Assembly (NCBI RefSeq): GCF_913778135.1 | Contig: NZ_CAJYVU010000113.1 | Coordinates: 1 to 40,096, forward strand | Reading direction: 5' to 3' | DNA length: 40,096 nucleotides | DNA from: an uncultured Sphingomonas sp. | Lineage (GTDB): Bacteria > Pseudomonadota > Alphaproteobacteria > Sphingomonadales > Sphingomonadaceae | In this document: piece by piece, positions 1-6,310 of the stretch | How the letters are laid out: each line of letters opens with the position of its first letter | Numbering within the stretch: the first letter of the stretch is position 1 | Program-made: the position numbers and the translations under genes | The notes under the pieces: generated by a model | The model's database searches: none | Told to the model about the DNA's origin: nothing | Seen by the model: the letters and a program-made list of their open reading frames with translations, nothing else

Positions 1-1
1 C

Positions 2-739
2 CGCGCCAACCTCAAGCTGAACGCCAGTGCGGCAACGGGTCGCTCGATCAACGCGGGCGGCACGGTGAATGCGTCAGGCGCCGATTACGCCGAGTACATG
101 ACCAAGGCGGCCGGGTGCGGCGCCATCTTGAAAGGCGACGTGTGCGGCGTTGATCGTGAGGGCAGGCTGACCCGCACGTGGGCGGACGCGCTGCGATACG
201 TCGTCAAGTCAACCGACCCGTCGCTGGTGGGTGGCGACACTTGGGCTGCGCACCTGCCGCCTAAGCCGGAGGAACCGGGCGCCGAGCCGACAGCGCCGAT
301 CGCGCCGGGGCCGAGGCCGACTGGTGAGGATGAAGCGGCCGAGCAAGCACGCGCGGCATGGCGTGACGAGGTCGAGCGTTATCATAGGGCTCGGGCAGAG
401 TCGGATGCCGCTCACGCTGAATGGTCGGCCGCGACCGAGGCGTACCAGATCGCGCTCCCGATCTGGGAGGCTGAGCTTGAGAAGGCGCGCACTTGCGTCG
501 ATCGGATCGCCTTCAGCGGTCAGGTGCCGGTCAACGTCGACACGGACACGCACGCTGCCTGCGAAGCGGCGCTCGCCGACGGCGTCGCGGTCTACCTCGT
601 CGCGAGCGCGCGCGGCGCTGGCATCGGCGTCACCGCAGTGCGCGAGGGCGACATGACGCTCGCGCAGTACATGCGCCGGGTCGGATGCGTGTGGGCGATC
701 CGCGACGGTCGGCCGTGGGTCGACGTGCAGCACGGCTGA
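2..739 (+). CDS. Phage tail/fibre protein, C-terminal part with peptidase-G2-like chaperone domain (5' truncated by window)
   Basis: The reading frame is open from the left edge, so the N-terminus lies outside the window; the GTG at 65 is probably internal. The visible part carries the motif S-G-A-D-Y-A-E-Y followed about 40 residues later by S-T-D-P-S-L-V-G-G-D. This resembles the intramolecular-chaperone/auto-cleavage domain (peptidase G2 type) at the C-terminus of phage tail fibres and spikes, which helps the trimer fold and is then cut off. A Pro/Glu-rich linker and an Ala/Glu-rich helical, probably coiled-coil, stretch interrupt the domain. The end (V-D-R-I-A-F-S-G-Q-V-P-V-N-V, then L-A-Q-Y-M, V-W-A-I) looks like the closing beta-rich part. 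It is the last structural gene before the lysis genes, as expected for a tail-tip or fibre protein. Cleavage activity is inferred from similarity only. Confidence 0.7.
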   Translation, partial: RANLKLNASAATGRSINAGGTVNASGADYAEYMTKAAGCGAILKGDVCGVDREGRLTRTWADALRYVVKSTDPSLVGGDTWAAHLPPKPEEPGAEPTAPIAPGPRPTGEDEAAEQARAAWRDEVERYHRARAESDAAHAEWSAATEAYQIALPIWEAELEKARTCVDRIAFSGQVPVNVDTDTHAACEAALADGVAVYLVASARGAGIGVTAVREGDMTLAQYMRRVGCVWAIRDGRPWVDVQHG

Positions 740-769
740 GCCGCGCGCCCTTTCACCGGAGATACATCG

Positions 770-820
770 ATGTTCTACCATCCCGCGGCTCACGCCGAGA
801 TTGAAGGCCTGGGCGGATGA
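770..820 (+). CDS. Possible 16-residue peptide, translationally coupled to the next gene
   Basis: A 17-codon frame starts at ATG 770 behind a good ribosome-binding site (CACCGGAGA, 754-762). It ends in TGA at 818-820, which overlaps the ATG of the next gene (ATGA). The leader TTTCACCGGAGATACATCG closely matches the one before the endolysin at 1280-1296, TTCACCGGAGAACATCA. The peptide (starting M-F-Y-H-P-A-A-H) has no recognisable domain. It may be a true small phage protein or a leader cistron that sets translation of the 817 gene. Confidence 0.4.
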   Translation: MFYHPAAHAEIEGLGG

Positions 821-1242
821 TCCGCCGTCGCTCACTCGAGCTGGACGATCTCGCTGCGCTGATCGCCGCGACCAGGCCGCCCCCACCCACGCCCGCGCCG
901 GTGACGCTCCCGCCCGACGATCGCGGGCTCGCCAAGCACGCGTCGACCGTGATCGTCGCAATCATCCTCGCGCTCTGCCTTTGGGTCGGCAACAGCGTAT
1001 CGTCGCTCGGCACCACCGTGACCCGCATGTCGGCGAACGTCGACGCGCTGCAGAAAGGTATTGCCGATCTGCAGGCCAGCCAAGGCTCGGCCTCGGTCCA
1101 GCTATCCGACACCAAGGCGACCAATGCCAAGCAGGACGCGCGAGCCGACGCGATGGAGGCGGACATGGGGCGCGTGAAAGAGCGCGTGCGGATCCTCGAG
1201 GGGCAGAAGCCGATCACCGTCGAGCCTCAACACGCGCAGTAA
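817..1242 (+). CDS. Prophage membrane protein with one TM helix and a periplasmic coiled coil (inner spanin or holin-accessory candidate)
   Basis: The product is 141 residues. Residues 1-40 are charged and then Pro-rich (P-P-P-P-T-P-A-P). Residues about 42-60 (V-I-V-A-I-I-L-A-L-C-L-W-V) form one membrane helix. Residues 62-128 are heptad-like and polar, with no Cys or Pro until near the end, as in a coiled coil. That plan (N-in, one TM, long periplasmic coiled coil) is that of Rz-type inner spanins, but also of several phage proteins of unknown role. It starts inside the stop codon of the 16-codon frame and lies 54 bases before the endolysin. A lipoprotein that could be the outer partner follows the endolysin. 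I do not recognise the family; the spanin role is inferred from topology and place. Confidence 0.6.
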   Translation: MIRRRSLELDDLAALIAATRPPPPTPAPVTLPPDDRGLAKHASTVIVAIILALCLWVGNSVSSLGTTVTRMSANVDALQKGIADLQASQGSASVQLSDTKATNAKQDARADAMEADMGRVKERVRILEGQKPITVEPQHAQ

Positions 1243-1296
1243 CCGCGCCACTGATCGCCGGCGGCCGATCGCCGCCACCTTCACCGGAGAACATCA

Positions 1297-2172
1297 ATGC
1301 AGCTGATTCCCAGCTGGAGGCGCGCCCCGCGCCTCTGGTCCGTGCGCGTGTCCGCGATCGCGGCCGCCATCTTCGCCATGCTGCTCGCCGCGCCCGATCA
1401 GCTGCTCGCGATCTGGTCGGCGCTGCCGCCCGAGGTGCAGGCGCTGGTACCGGGCGCGCCCAAGCTCGGGCTGATCCTGTCGCTCGCCGGCATCGTCGCA
1501 CGTCTGGTCGCGCAGAAGGACGTCGACGACGGCACCCCGCCGGCGGGCGCGTCAATCGCCTCGCTGCTGCGCTCGACAAAAGGCGCCGTGAAGAAGCGCT
1601 TTGGCGTGGGCGCGGCGATCGCCGCGATCATCGCCAGCACGATCGCGCTTGAGGGCGGGTACGTGAACGACAAGCGCGATCCCGGCGGTGAGACCAACAT
1701 GGGGATCACCGCGGCCGTCGCACGCCAGAACGGCTACACCGGCCCCATGCGCACGCTGCCGCGCGAGGTGGCCGAGAGCATCTACTACGACCGCTACCTG
1801 GTCGCGCCCGGCTACGCGCCGCTCGTGCTGATCGACGCCGCGGTGACGCAGGAGCTGTTCGACACGACGGTCAACATGGGGCCGGCGCGCCCCGGCCGCT
1901 TCTTCCAGCTGTCGATCAACGAGCTGTGCGGCGCGCGCCTGGTCGTGGACGGCCGCGTCGGGCCGGCGACAACCGCTGCCTACACCAGCTGCCAGCAGCG
2001 CCTCGGCGCCGCGCCGCTGTGCGTGTCGATGCTCGACAGCCTCGATGCAAAGCAGCGCGCGGAGTACGACCGCCTTGTGCGGGTGTACACGCAGCTCGGC
2101 GCGTTCCACCGAGGCTGGATCGCGCACCGCATCGGCAACGTCGACCGCGCCAAGTGCCGGGTCGCGCGCTGA
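1297..2172 (+). CDS. Holin-like membrane segment fused to a GH108-type endolysin
   Basis: The 291-residue protein joins two lysis functions. Residues about 10-75 have two hydrophobic segments (17-37 and 53-73) separated by P-P-E-V-Q-A-L-V-P and followed by A-R-L-V-A-Q-K, resembling small phage holins of about 70 residues. After a linker, hydrophobic residues 104-118 run straight into E-G-G-Y-V-N-D at 119, then D-P-G-G-E-T-N-M-G-I-T. This is the signature of the glycoside hydrolase 108 muramidase family, with Glu119 as catalytic acid; the C-terminal half matches its peptidoglycan-binding part. GH108 endolysins are commonly about 170-190 residues, so the excess is the membrane module. Ribosome-binding site CACCGGAGA lies at 1282-1290. 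It would degrade the host wall at the end of infection. The next gene starts in its stop codon (TGATG). Confidence 0.82.
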   Translation: MQLIPSWRRAPRLWSVRVSAIAAAIFAMLLAAPDQLLAIWSALPPEVQALVPGAPKLGLILSLAGIVARLVAQKDVDDGTPPAGASIASLLRSTKGAVKKRFGVGAAIAAIIASTIALEGGYVNDKRDPGGETNMGITAAVARQNGYTGPMRTLPREVAESIYYDRYLVAPGYAPLVLIDAAVTQELFDTTVNMGPARPGRFFQLSINELCGARLVVDGRVGPATTAAYTSCQQRLGAAPLCVSMLDSLDAKQRAEYDRLVRVYTQLGAFHRGWIAHRIGNVDRAKCRVAR

Positions 2173-2486
2173 TGCGTCGCGGCCTTGCGCGCCTGGTCGG
2201 CGCCGGCGCGGCGCTCGCCAGCCTGGGCGCGTGCGCGGCGATCGCCGCGCCCGGCGTGACCCCGCTCGATCGCGCCGGCGCAGCCTACTCGCACCTGCAG
2301 GCTGCCGCCGATCGCGCGATGCCGCTGCTCCCGGCCGAGAAGGCGTGCCGCGTGCGCGTGATCCTTGCGCTGATCGGCTTCGGGCTCGATGCCGCGCGCG
2401 CAGCGTCAGGCCCGGTCGACCGCACCGCGGCGATCGCCAGCGTCGAGGCGCAGCTGGTCGCGCTGCACGCCGCGCTGCGCGACTGA
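2172..2486 (+). CDS. Small prophage lipoprotein (outer spanin candidate)
   Basis: The 104-residue product begins M-R-R-G-L-A-R-L-V-G and has a clean lipobox L-G-A-C ending at Cys21, so it should be exported and lipid-anchored. The start ATG overlaps the endolysin stop by one base (TGATG). After the Cys the protein is short and mostly helical, Ala-rich, with one further Cys in E-K-A-C-R-V-R-V and no enzymatic motif. Its place directly after the endolysin and its lipoprotein nature fit an outer-membrane spanin (Rz1-like) that would pair with the coiled-coil protein at 817-1242. Rz1 proteins are often Pro-rich and nested in Rz, which is not the case here, so the role is tentative. Confidence 0.6.
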   Translation: MRRGLARLVGAGAALASLGACAAIAAPGVTPLDRAGAAYSHLQAAADRAMPLLPAEKACRVRVILALIGFGLDAARAASGPVDRTAAIASVEAQLVALHAALRD

Positions 2487-2500
2487 TCTCGACGCGCGCG

Positions 2501-2707
2501 GGCGCGCCTGCCATATCGGCCGAGCCCTCCCGAGCTTAGCCGCAGAGGTGGGCCCGCGCGCGCGGTCACAGGCCGACCGGCTATGCCGGGTGGCCTGCGG
2601 AATGAAAGACCTTCGGGGAATACGCGGGGCGCAGTCGCCTGTGCTGCGCGGCTAACCACCCGGTACCAGATGGCAGGCCAGGGCGCCTCCCTCGCGTATC
2701 CCCGAAG
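2501..2707 (+). ncRNA. Candidate structured RNA with a pseudoknot, in the prophage between lysis genes and the methylase
   Basis: The 347 bases between 2486 and 2834 have no convincing ORF but strong complementarity. P1: 2501-2514 pairs with 2670-2687 (9 bp, 4-base bulge, 5 bp). Inside it 2516-2521 pairs with 2571-2576; 2584-2593 pairs with 2656-2665 (10 bp including one G-U); 2629-2634 pairs with 2644-2649. A long helix, 2611-2626 with 2693-2707 (15 bp with one bulged A, extendable by about 3 pairs that would compete with the 2629-2634 hairpin), crosses P1 and the 2584 helix and would form a pseudoknot. I do not recognise it as a known class. The strand is assumed from the neighbouring genes. 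Bases 2708-2833 show only a weak 5-bp hairpin (2716-2736) and the leader of the methylase. Confidence 0.45.
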
Positions 2708-2833
2708 CCACCACCATCCGGCGCTGCGGCGCGGATCCACCACCACCATCATACCGGGCACGTCGATCGACACGATCGGCGGCAATCTCAGCGCGCGTAG
2801 CCGACGTGCTTCTCACCGAAGAGCTGAGCCACC

Positions 2834-3628
2834 ATGCACCCCGTCATCGCTGCCAACCCGCCCGCCGCCTACCTTGGCGGCAAGCGCAACCTCGCCAAGC
2901 GCCTGTGCGCGCTGATCGAGACGATCCCGCACCGCGTCTACATAGAGCCGTTCGTCGGCATGGGCGGCGTGTTCCTGCGCCGCGGCCGCGCGCCGGCGGC
3001 CGAGATCATCAACGACCTGTCGGGCGACGTCGCCAACCTGTTCCGCGTCGTGCGCCGGCACTACCAGCCGTTCGTCGACGAATTCTCCTACCTGCTCGCC
3101 AGCCGCGATGAATTCGAGCGGCAGAAGCGCGTCGACGCGACCACGCTGACCGACATCGAGCGCGCCGTCCGCTTCCTCTACCTGCAGCGGCTCGCCTTCG
3201 GCGGTCACGTCACAAAGCGCGTGTTCGGCGTTCGCAAGGATCAGTCGTCACGCATCAACGCCGCCACGATCCGCGCCGATCTGAGGAAGCTGTCGCAGCG
3301 GCTGCAGGCGGTGACGATCGAGCAGCTGCCGTACCAGGACGTGATCCGCCGCTACGATAGCGCCGGCGCGCTGTTCTACCTCGACCCGCCCTATGACGAG
3401 ACCTGCGGCTACGGCACCGGCTTCGGCCGCGACGATTACGTCGCGATGGCCGAGCAGCTCGCCGGCATCGCCGGCGCCTTCGTCATGTCGATCAACGACA
3501 CGCCTTTCATCCGCGATACGTTCGCCGCCTTCGAGATCCAGGAAGTCGAGACCACCTGGACGCTGTCGACCAGGACGCGCGATCGCGCCAGGAAGGTGAC
3601 CGAGCTGATCATCCGCAATCGCGCCTAA
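2834..3628 (+). CDS. DNA adenine N6-methyltransferase, D12 class (prophage orphan methylase)
   Basis: The 264-residue protein is a type II alpha (D12/Dam-like) DNA adenine methyltransferase, transferring methyl from S-adenosylmethionine to adenine in a short recognition site. Residues 11-17 (A-A-Y-L-G-G-K) are the N-terminal motif. E-P-F-V-G-M-G-G-V-F at 38-47 is the SAM-binding motif I. D-P-P-Y at 184-187 is catalytic motif IV. Length is normal for the family. No restriction nuclease is adjacent, so it is an orphan enzyme, probably protecting phage DNA or timing phage processes. It follows the structured non-coding stretch and has only a weak ribosome-binding site before ATG 2834. The target sequence cannot be read from the protein. 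Confidence 0.9.
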   Translation: MHPVIAANPPAAYLGGKRNLAKRLCALIETIPHRVYIEPFVGMGGVFLRRGRAPAAEIINDLSGDVANLFRVVRRHYQPFVDEFSYLLASRDEFERQKRVDATTLTDIERAVRFLYLQRLAFGGHVTKRVFGVRKDQSSRINAATIRADLRKLSQRLQAVTIEQLPYQDVIRRYDSAGALFYLDPPYDETCGYGTGFGRDDYVAMAEQLAGIAGAFVMSINDTPFIRDTFAAFEIQEVETTWTLSTRTRDRARKVTELIIRNRA

Positions 3629-3642
3629 TCGAGCGCCTGCAG

Positions 3643-3733
3643 GGTCGGGTATCGCACCCGACTTTGCGGGTACTTTTCAGGATCACACAAAAGGGCGCGG
3701 CGGAGGGGCTGTCCGCCGCTTCGGATGTCTGCT
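3643..3733 (+). repeat. Dispersed hairpin repeat, copy 1
   Basis: This copy shares with 4621-4725 and 5331-5420 a leading GGGTATCG-like block, a second GGGTA block about 20-30 bases on, and a core hairpin. Here GCGGCGGA (3697-3704) pairs with TCCGCCGC (3712-3719) around a GGGGCTG loop. After the hairpin it has GGATGTCTGC, matching GAATGTCCGC of copy 2. It is the most diverged copy and lacks the GACGCATTTGCGTG block of the other two. It lies just after the methylase and may act as its terminator, though no T-tract follows. Confidence 0.6.
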
Positions 3734-3799
3734 TAAACTCGAAAAGTGGCTTTGAAGAAATCAGACGGTATTGATCCGATTAGCTCTGGTCGTTAAAGG

Positions 3800-3985
3800 T
3801 CAGGTCGTTCTTGGGGAGTAGCCACCCGCTGCGCGGGGTTCTCGTCAACATGATCGCCGGTGTCTTCGGATTACCGTCGTGGCGTGGACAGCAAGCCGCC
3901 AGGCTTGCCCGGCAAGACCAACGACGTGTCGCCTCTACGTGGCCGGAGGTGGGCTCGTCGTTGTTTGTCAGGCCCTGAGTGATGT
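3800..3985 (+). promoter_or_regulatory. yybP-ykoY (Mn2+-sensing) riboswitch in the mntP leader
   Basis: Three conserved elements of the yybP-ykoY manganese riboswitch occur in order: GGGGAGTAGCC at 3813-3823, GTCAACATGATCG at 3844-3856, and GGCAAGACCA at 3911-3920. They are separated by hairpins such as CCCGC/GCGGG near 3825-3837. The element ends just before the start codon of mntP, a manganese exporter and known target of this class. In other bacteria Mn2+ binding turns such genes on. The outer boundaries are approximate. Confidence 0.85.
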
Positions 3986-3988
3986 TAC

Positions 3989-4564
3989 ATGACTGGAATT
4001 TTGACGCTTGGCGCGCTTGGCGCCAGCCTGTCTGTTGACGCGTTCGCCGCATCGCTCGGAAAGGGAGCGACAGAGCAGCGCAGTCGATGGTCGGACGCGA
4101 TGCGGGTCGGCGTTGTTTTCGGCTTCTTCGAGGCACTGACGCCGGCGATCGGCTACCTGCTCGGCTATCTACTGAACGACTGGATTGCGAGCTACGATCA
4201 CTGGGTGGCCTTCGGTCTCCTCTTGGCAGTCGGCGCCTATATGATCCGCGATGCGCTCAAGAACGACGACGCAGTCGCCTCGGACGCGCACTCACGCCCG
4301 GGGTTTTGGCGTCTGGCTGCGACTGCGATCGCGACCAGCATAGACGCCGCAGCCGTTGGGGTGTCGCTTGCGCTCATGGATGTGAACCTTTGGATAGCCT
4401 GCGCGGTAATCGGCGGGATCACGACGGTAGTCGCGACAAGCGGTATGATCCTCGGCCGGCATGTCGGCCCGTATCTCGGCCGCTACGCCGGCATCCTAGG
4501 CGGTTTCGTCCTCGTCGCGATCGGCGGCTCGATATTATTCCAGCATCTGTCCGGCGCAGCGTAG
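3989..4564 (+). CDS. mntP: Manganese efflux pump MntP
   Basis: The 191-residue protein has six hydrophobic helices arranged as two related halves. Each half carries the acidic signature: S-V-D-A-F-A-A-S at residues 15-22 in the first and T-S-I-D-A-A-A-V-G in the second. MntP exports excess Mn2+ across the inner membrane and has this length and duplicated layout. The Mn2+ riboswitch directly upstream (3800-3985) independently supports the substrate and predicts induction by manganese. The gene sits among prophage and integrase genes, so here it appears to be cargo of the accessory region. The ribosome-binding site before ATG 3989 is weak and may be controlled by the riboswitch fold. Confidence 0.9.
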   Translation: MTGILTLGALGASLSVDAFAASLGKGATEQRSRWSDAMRVGVVFGFFEALTPAIGYLLGYLLNDWIASYDHWVAFGLLLAVGAYMIRDALKNDDAVASDAHSRPGFWRLAATAIATSIDAAAVGVSLALMDVNLWIACAVIGGITTVVATSGMILGRHVGPYLGRYAGILGGFVLVAIGGSILFQHLSGAA

Positions 4565-4620
4565 GGCACGCACAAAAGCAGCGGCTAGTAAGCGGGCAAA
4601 CATTCTTGGGATCATCAGGC

Positions 4621-4725
4621 AAGGGTATCGAGCGTGCTGCGAGTGGGTATCGGCCATTAACGACCGACGCATTTGCGTGTTCAAGGCGGAGGGGTTCTCC
4701 GCCGCAACGAATGTCCGCATCGCCT
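4621..4725 (+). repeat. Dispersed hairpin repeat, copy 2
   Basis: Blocks in order: AAGGGTATCG (4621-4630), GGGTATCGG (4645-4653), GACGCATTTGCGTG (4666-4679, identical in copy 3 and itself able to fold), and the core hairpin GGCGGA (4685-4690) with TCCGCC (4698-4703), followed by GAATGTCCGC. It fills the gap between mntP and the VOC gene. The remaining bases of that gap (4565-4620 and 4726-4828) show nothing clear. Confidence 0.65.
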
Positions 4726-4828
4726 AACAGCCGACAATCCAACGGCTTGGGGGTGACCGCGGGTTGTGCGCGGGTTACGTGACGTAGCCAGTGGCGATCG
4801 GATGCGATCAGCCGTCAGGAGAGAATGC

Positions 4829-5227
4829 GTGCTTTTTCATACCATGGTCGGATCGAACGACATCGAACGCTCCAAGCGCTTCTACGATACGGTGCTCGGC
4901 ACCTTGGGTGCAGGGGAAGGGACGCGAAATATCGCCGACAGCGGCCATACACGTTTGATTTACAACAACGGCAGCGGCACCAACTTCATCGTCAGCCAGC
5001 CGATCAACGACGAACCAGCAAGTGTTGCTAACGGCAGCACCGTCGCCTTTTCCTGCGACTCGCCCGAGCAAGTGAAGCTGCTTCATGACACCGCCGTTTC
5101 CGCTGGCGGAACCTCGATCGAAGCTCCGCCCGGACCCCGAGAAACCGCCTCGATGGGGACCATTGAATTGGCCTATTTTCGTGACCCCGATGGCAACAAA
5201 CTGTGCGGAATTCATTTCCCCGCCTGA
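4829..5227 (+). CDS. VOC/glyoxalase-family protein
   Basis: The GTG at 4829 is chosen because AGGAGAG (4817-4823) is well spaced from it and the protein then begins L-F-H-T-M-V-G-S-N-D-I, the normal N-terminus of this family; the frame is open further upstream to 4766 without similarity. The 132-residue product is one vicinal-oxygen-chelate unit: N-terminal D-I-E-R-S-K-R-F-Y-D and C-terminal Y-F-R-D-P-D-G-N-K-L-C, with metal-ligand-type positions at the His near the start and in the last strand. Members include glyoxalase I, dioxygenases and resistance proteins, so the substrate is unknown. It stands alone between two copies of the hairpin repeat. An ATG at 4825 opens a different, shorter frame and is not used. 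Confidence 0.85.
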   Translation: MLFHTMVGSNDIERSKRFYDTVLGTLGAGEGTRNIADSGHTRLIYNNGSGTNFIVSQPINDEPASVANGSTVAFSCDSPEQVKLLHDTAVSAGGTSIEAPPGPRETASMGTIELAYFRDPDGNKLCGIHFPA

Positions 5228-5276
5228 TTAGCCCGGCACAGGTCTGCTTCTGGCGCTAGTGGACCCCGATCATGCG

Positions 5277-5330
5277 ATCCCGCGACTGTCCGCTCTCCAC
5301 CCAGGAGCGGACATCCGCCGATCGCGGGAT
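5277..5330. repeat. Nested palindrome between the VOC gene and repeat copy 3
   Basis: An outer arm ATCCCGCGA (5277-5285) pairs with TCGCGGGAT (5322-5330). An inner arm TGTCCGCTC (5287-5295) pairs with GAGCGGACA (5305-5313) around CTCCACCCAG-like loop bases. The inner block resembles the TGTCCGC sequence at the ends of repeat copies 1 and 2. It could stop transcription from both converging genes or be a REP-like element. No T-tract is present. Confidence 0.6.
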
Positions 5331-5420
5331 AAGGGTATTCGACGCGTCAGGTGCGGGTACCGACATGTAAAAATTGACGCATTTGCGTGACCGCGGCGGA
5401 GGGTTCCTCCGCCGCAAAGG
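5331..5420 (+). repeat. Dispersed hairpin repeat, copy 3
   Basis: Blocks in order: AAGGGTATTCG (5331-5341), GCGGGTACCGAC (5354-5365), GACGCATTTGCGTG (5376-5389), then GCGGCGGA (5393-5400) pairing with TCCGCCGC (5408-5415). Order and spacing match copy 2 closely. It ends three bases before the stop codon of the minus-strand sugar transferase, so it also lies in that gene's terminator position. Confidence 0.65.
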
Positions 5421-5422
5421 GG

Positions 5423-6310
5423 TTACGAAGGTTCGTCCTTCAAGATCCTTTTGAGGATGTACCACATTACGGCGAAGTCGCGTCCTATCGAGGGATCTAA
5501 GAAATAAGCCTCGGGATCAATTGGTATGCCGGTGATGCCTGGTTTGACCACAGTTAGCAGGTCGTGAGTTCTTTCACCCTCGCCGTTTACCTCTTCGCCA
5601 ACTACTCGGGGGATATCGCCCGGACGAGGGCCGACTAACGACATGTCGCCTTTAAGTACGGCGAATAATTGAGGCAGCTCGTCTATGCTACTGGTGCGCA
5701 GAAACTGACCCACACGCGTTAATCTTCTTGTCTCGCCGTCGGAAGTGACATGCATTGTTCGGAATTTGACCAGAGTGAATACATCTCCGCGAAAACCAAA
5801 CCGCTTTTGACGGAAGAATACAGGCCCGCGAGAGTCAAATTTGATCAGCAAAGCGATAACGAGAAACAGCGGTGCAAGCGCTGTTAAGGCAATCGTCGCG
5901 ATGTACAGGTCAAGCAAGCGCTTATTCAGGCGGTAGGTAAGCTTGTAATCAGAAACAATCGACAAAAGCAGTTTCGCGTCGAAGCGACGGCTTAAATCTA
6001 CAGGGCGCTTTTTTGGCTTGCTATATTGCCGCTCATAAACGGCTAATCGCAACCCTTCACCAGCAAATACGATGCTTGCCGCAGCCACGCAGTAGCATAC
6101 GATCATCGAGGGGCTTAACTCCCACCCAGTGAATGCAGCCCAAATAAAAATTAATGAGCCGGGCACTACTGCGGCGGCTAAGGCGACAAGAACACGAAAC
6201 ATATAGCCGAAGACAGCTCGCTCTCCGGATCCACCAGGAAGAAACGTTCGACGTAGTCTCGAGAACTGCTTCTCGTTGCCAAATGGGCCCGAAGCGGCGC
6301 GCGATATCAT
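5423..6310 (-). CDS. Bacterial sugar transferase (undecaprenyl-phosphate glycosyl-1-phosphate transferase family)
   Basis: The protein is 295 residues from ATG 6310, chosen for AAGGAGAG seven bases upstream and for the ATGA overlap with the preceding gene. Two hydrophobic segments lie at about 34-60 and 67-90. The catalytic domain begins near K-R-L-L-D-L-Y-I-A (130-138), with a membrane re-entrant segment at 139-157. It then has S-R-G-P-V-F-F-R-Q-K-R (160-170), K-F-R-T-M (182-186), S-S-I-D-E-L-P-Q-L (207-215) and G-D-M-S-L-V-G-P-R-P (221-230), all signatures of the WbaP/ExoY/PglC-type domain. Such enzymes put the first sugar phosphate on undecaprenyl phosphate to start exopolysaccharide or O-antigen units. 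It is shorter than WbaP and has no other polysaccharide genes beside it. One counted line (5881-5940) is 50% G+C against 75% in the integrase, suggesting transfer. Confidence 0.9.
   Translation of the reverse strand: MISRAASGPFGNEKQFSRLRRTFLPGGSGERAVFGYMFRVLVALAAAVVPGSLIFIWAAFTGWELSPSMIVCYCVAAASIVFAGEGLRLAVYERQYSKPKKRPVDLSRRFDAKLLLSIVSDYKLTYRLNKRLLDLYIATIALTALAPLFLVIALLIKFDSRGPVFFRQKRFGFRGDVFTLVKFRTMHVTSDGETRRLTRVGQFLRTSSIDELPQLFAVLKGDMSLVGPRPGDIPRVVGEEVNGEGERTHDLLTVVKPGITGIPIDPEAYFLDPSIGRDFAVMWYILKRILKDEPS

Noticed and set aside
3629-3799. Possible left attachment site after the methylase
   Set aside because: No match to the tRNA-Thr 3' end is seen here; the only structure is repeat copy 1.
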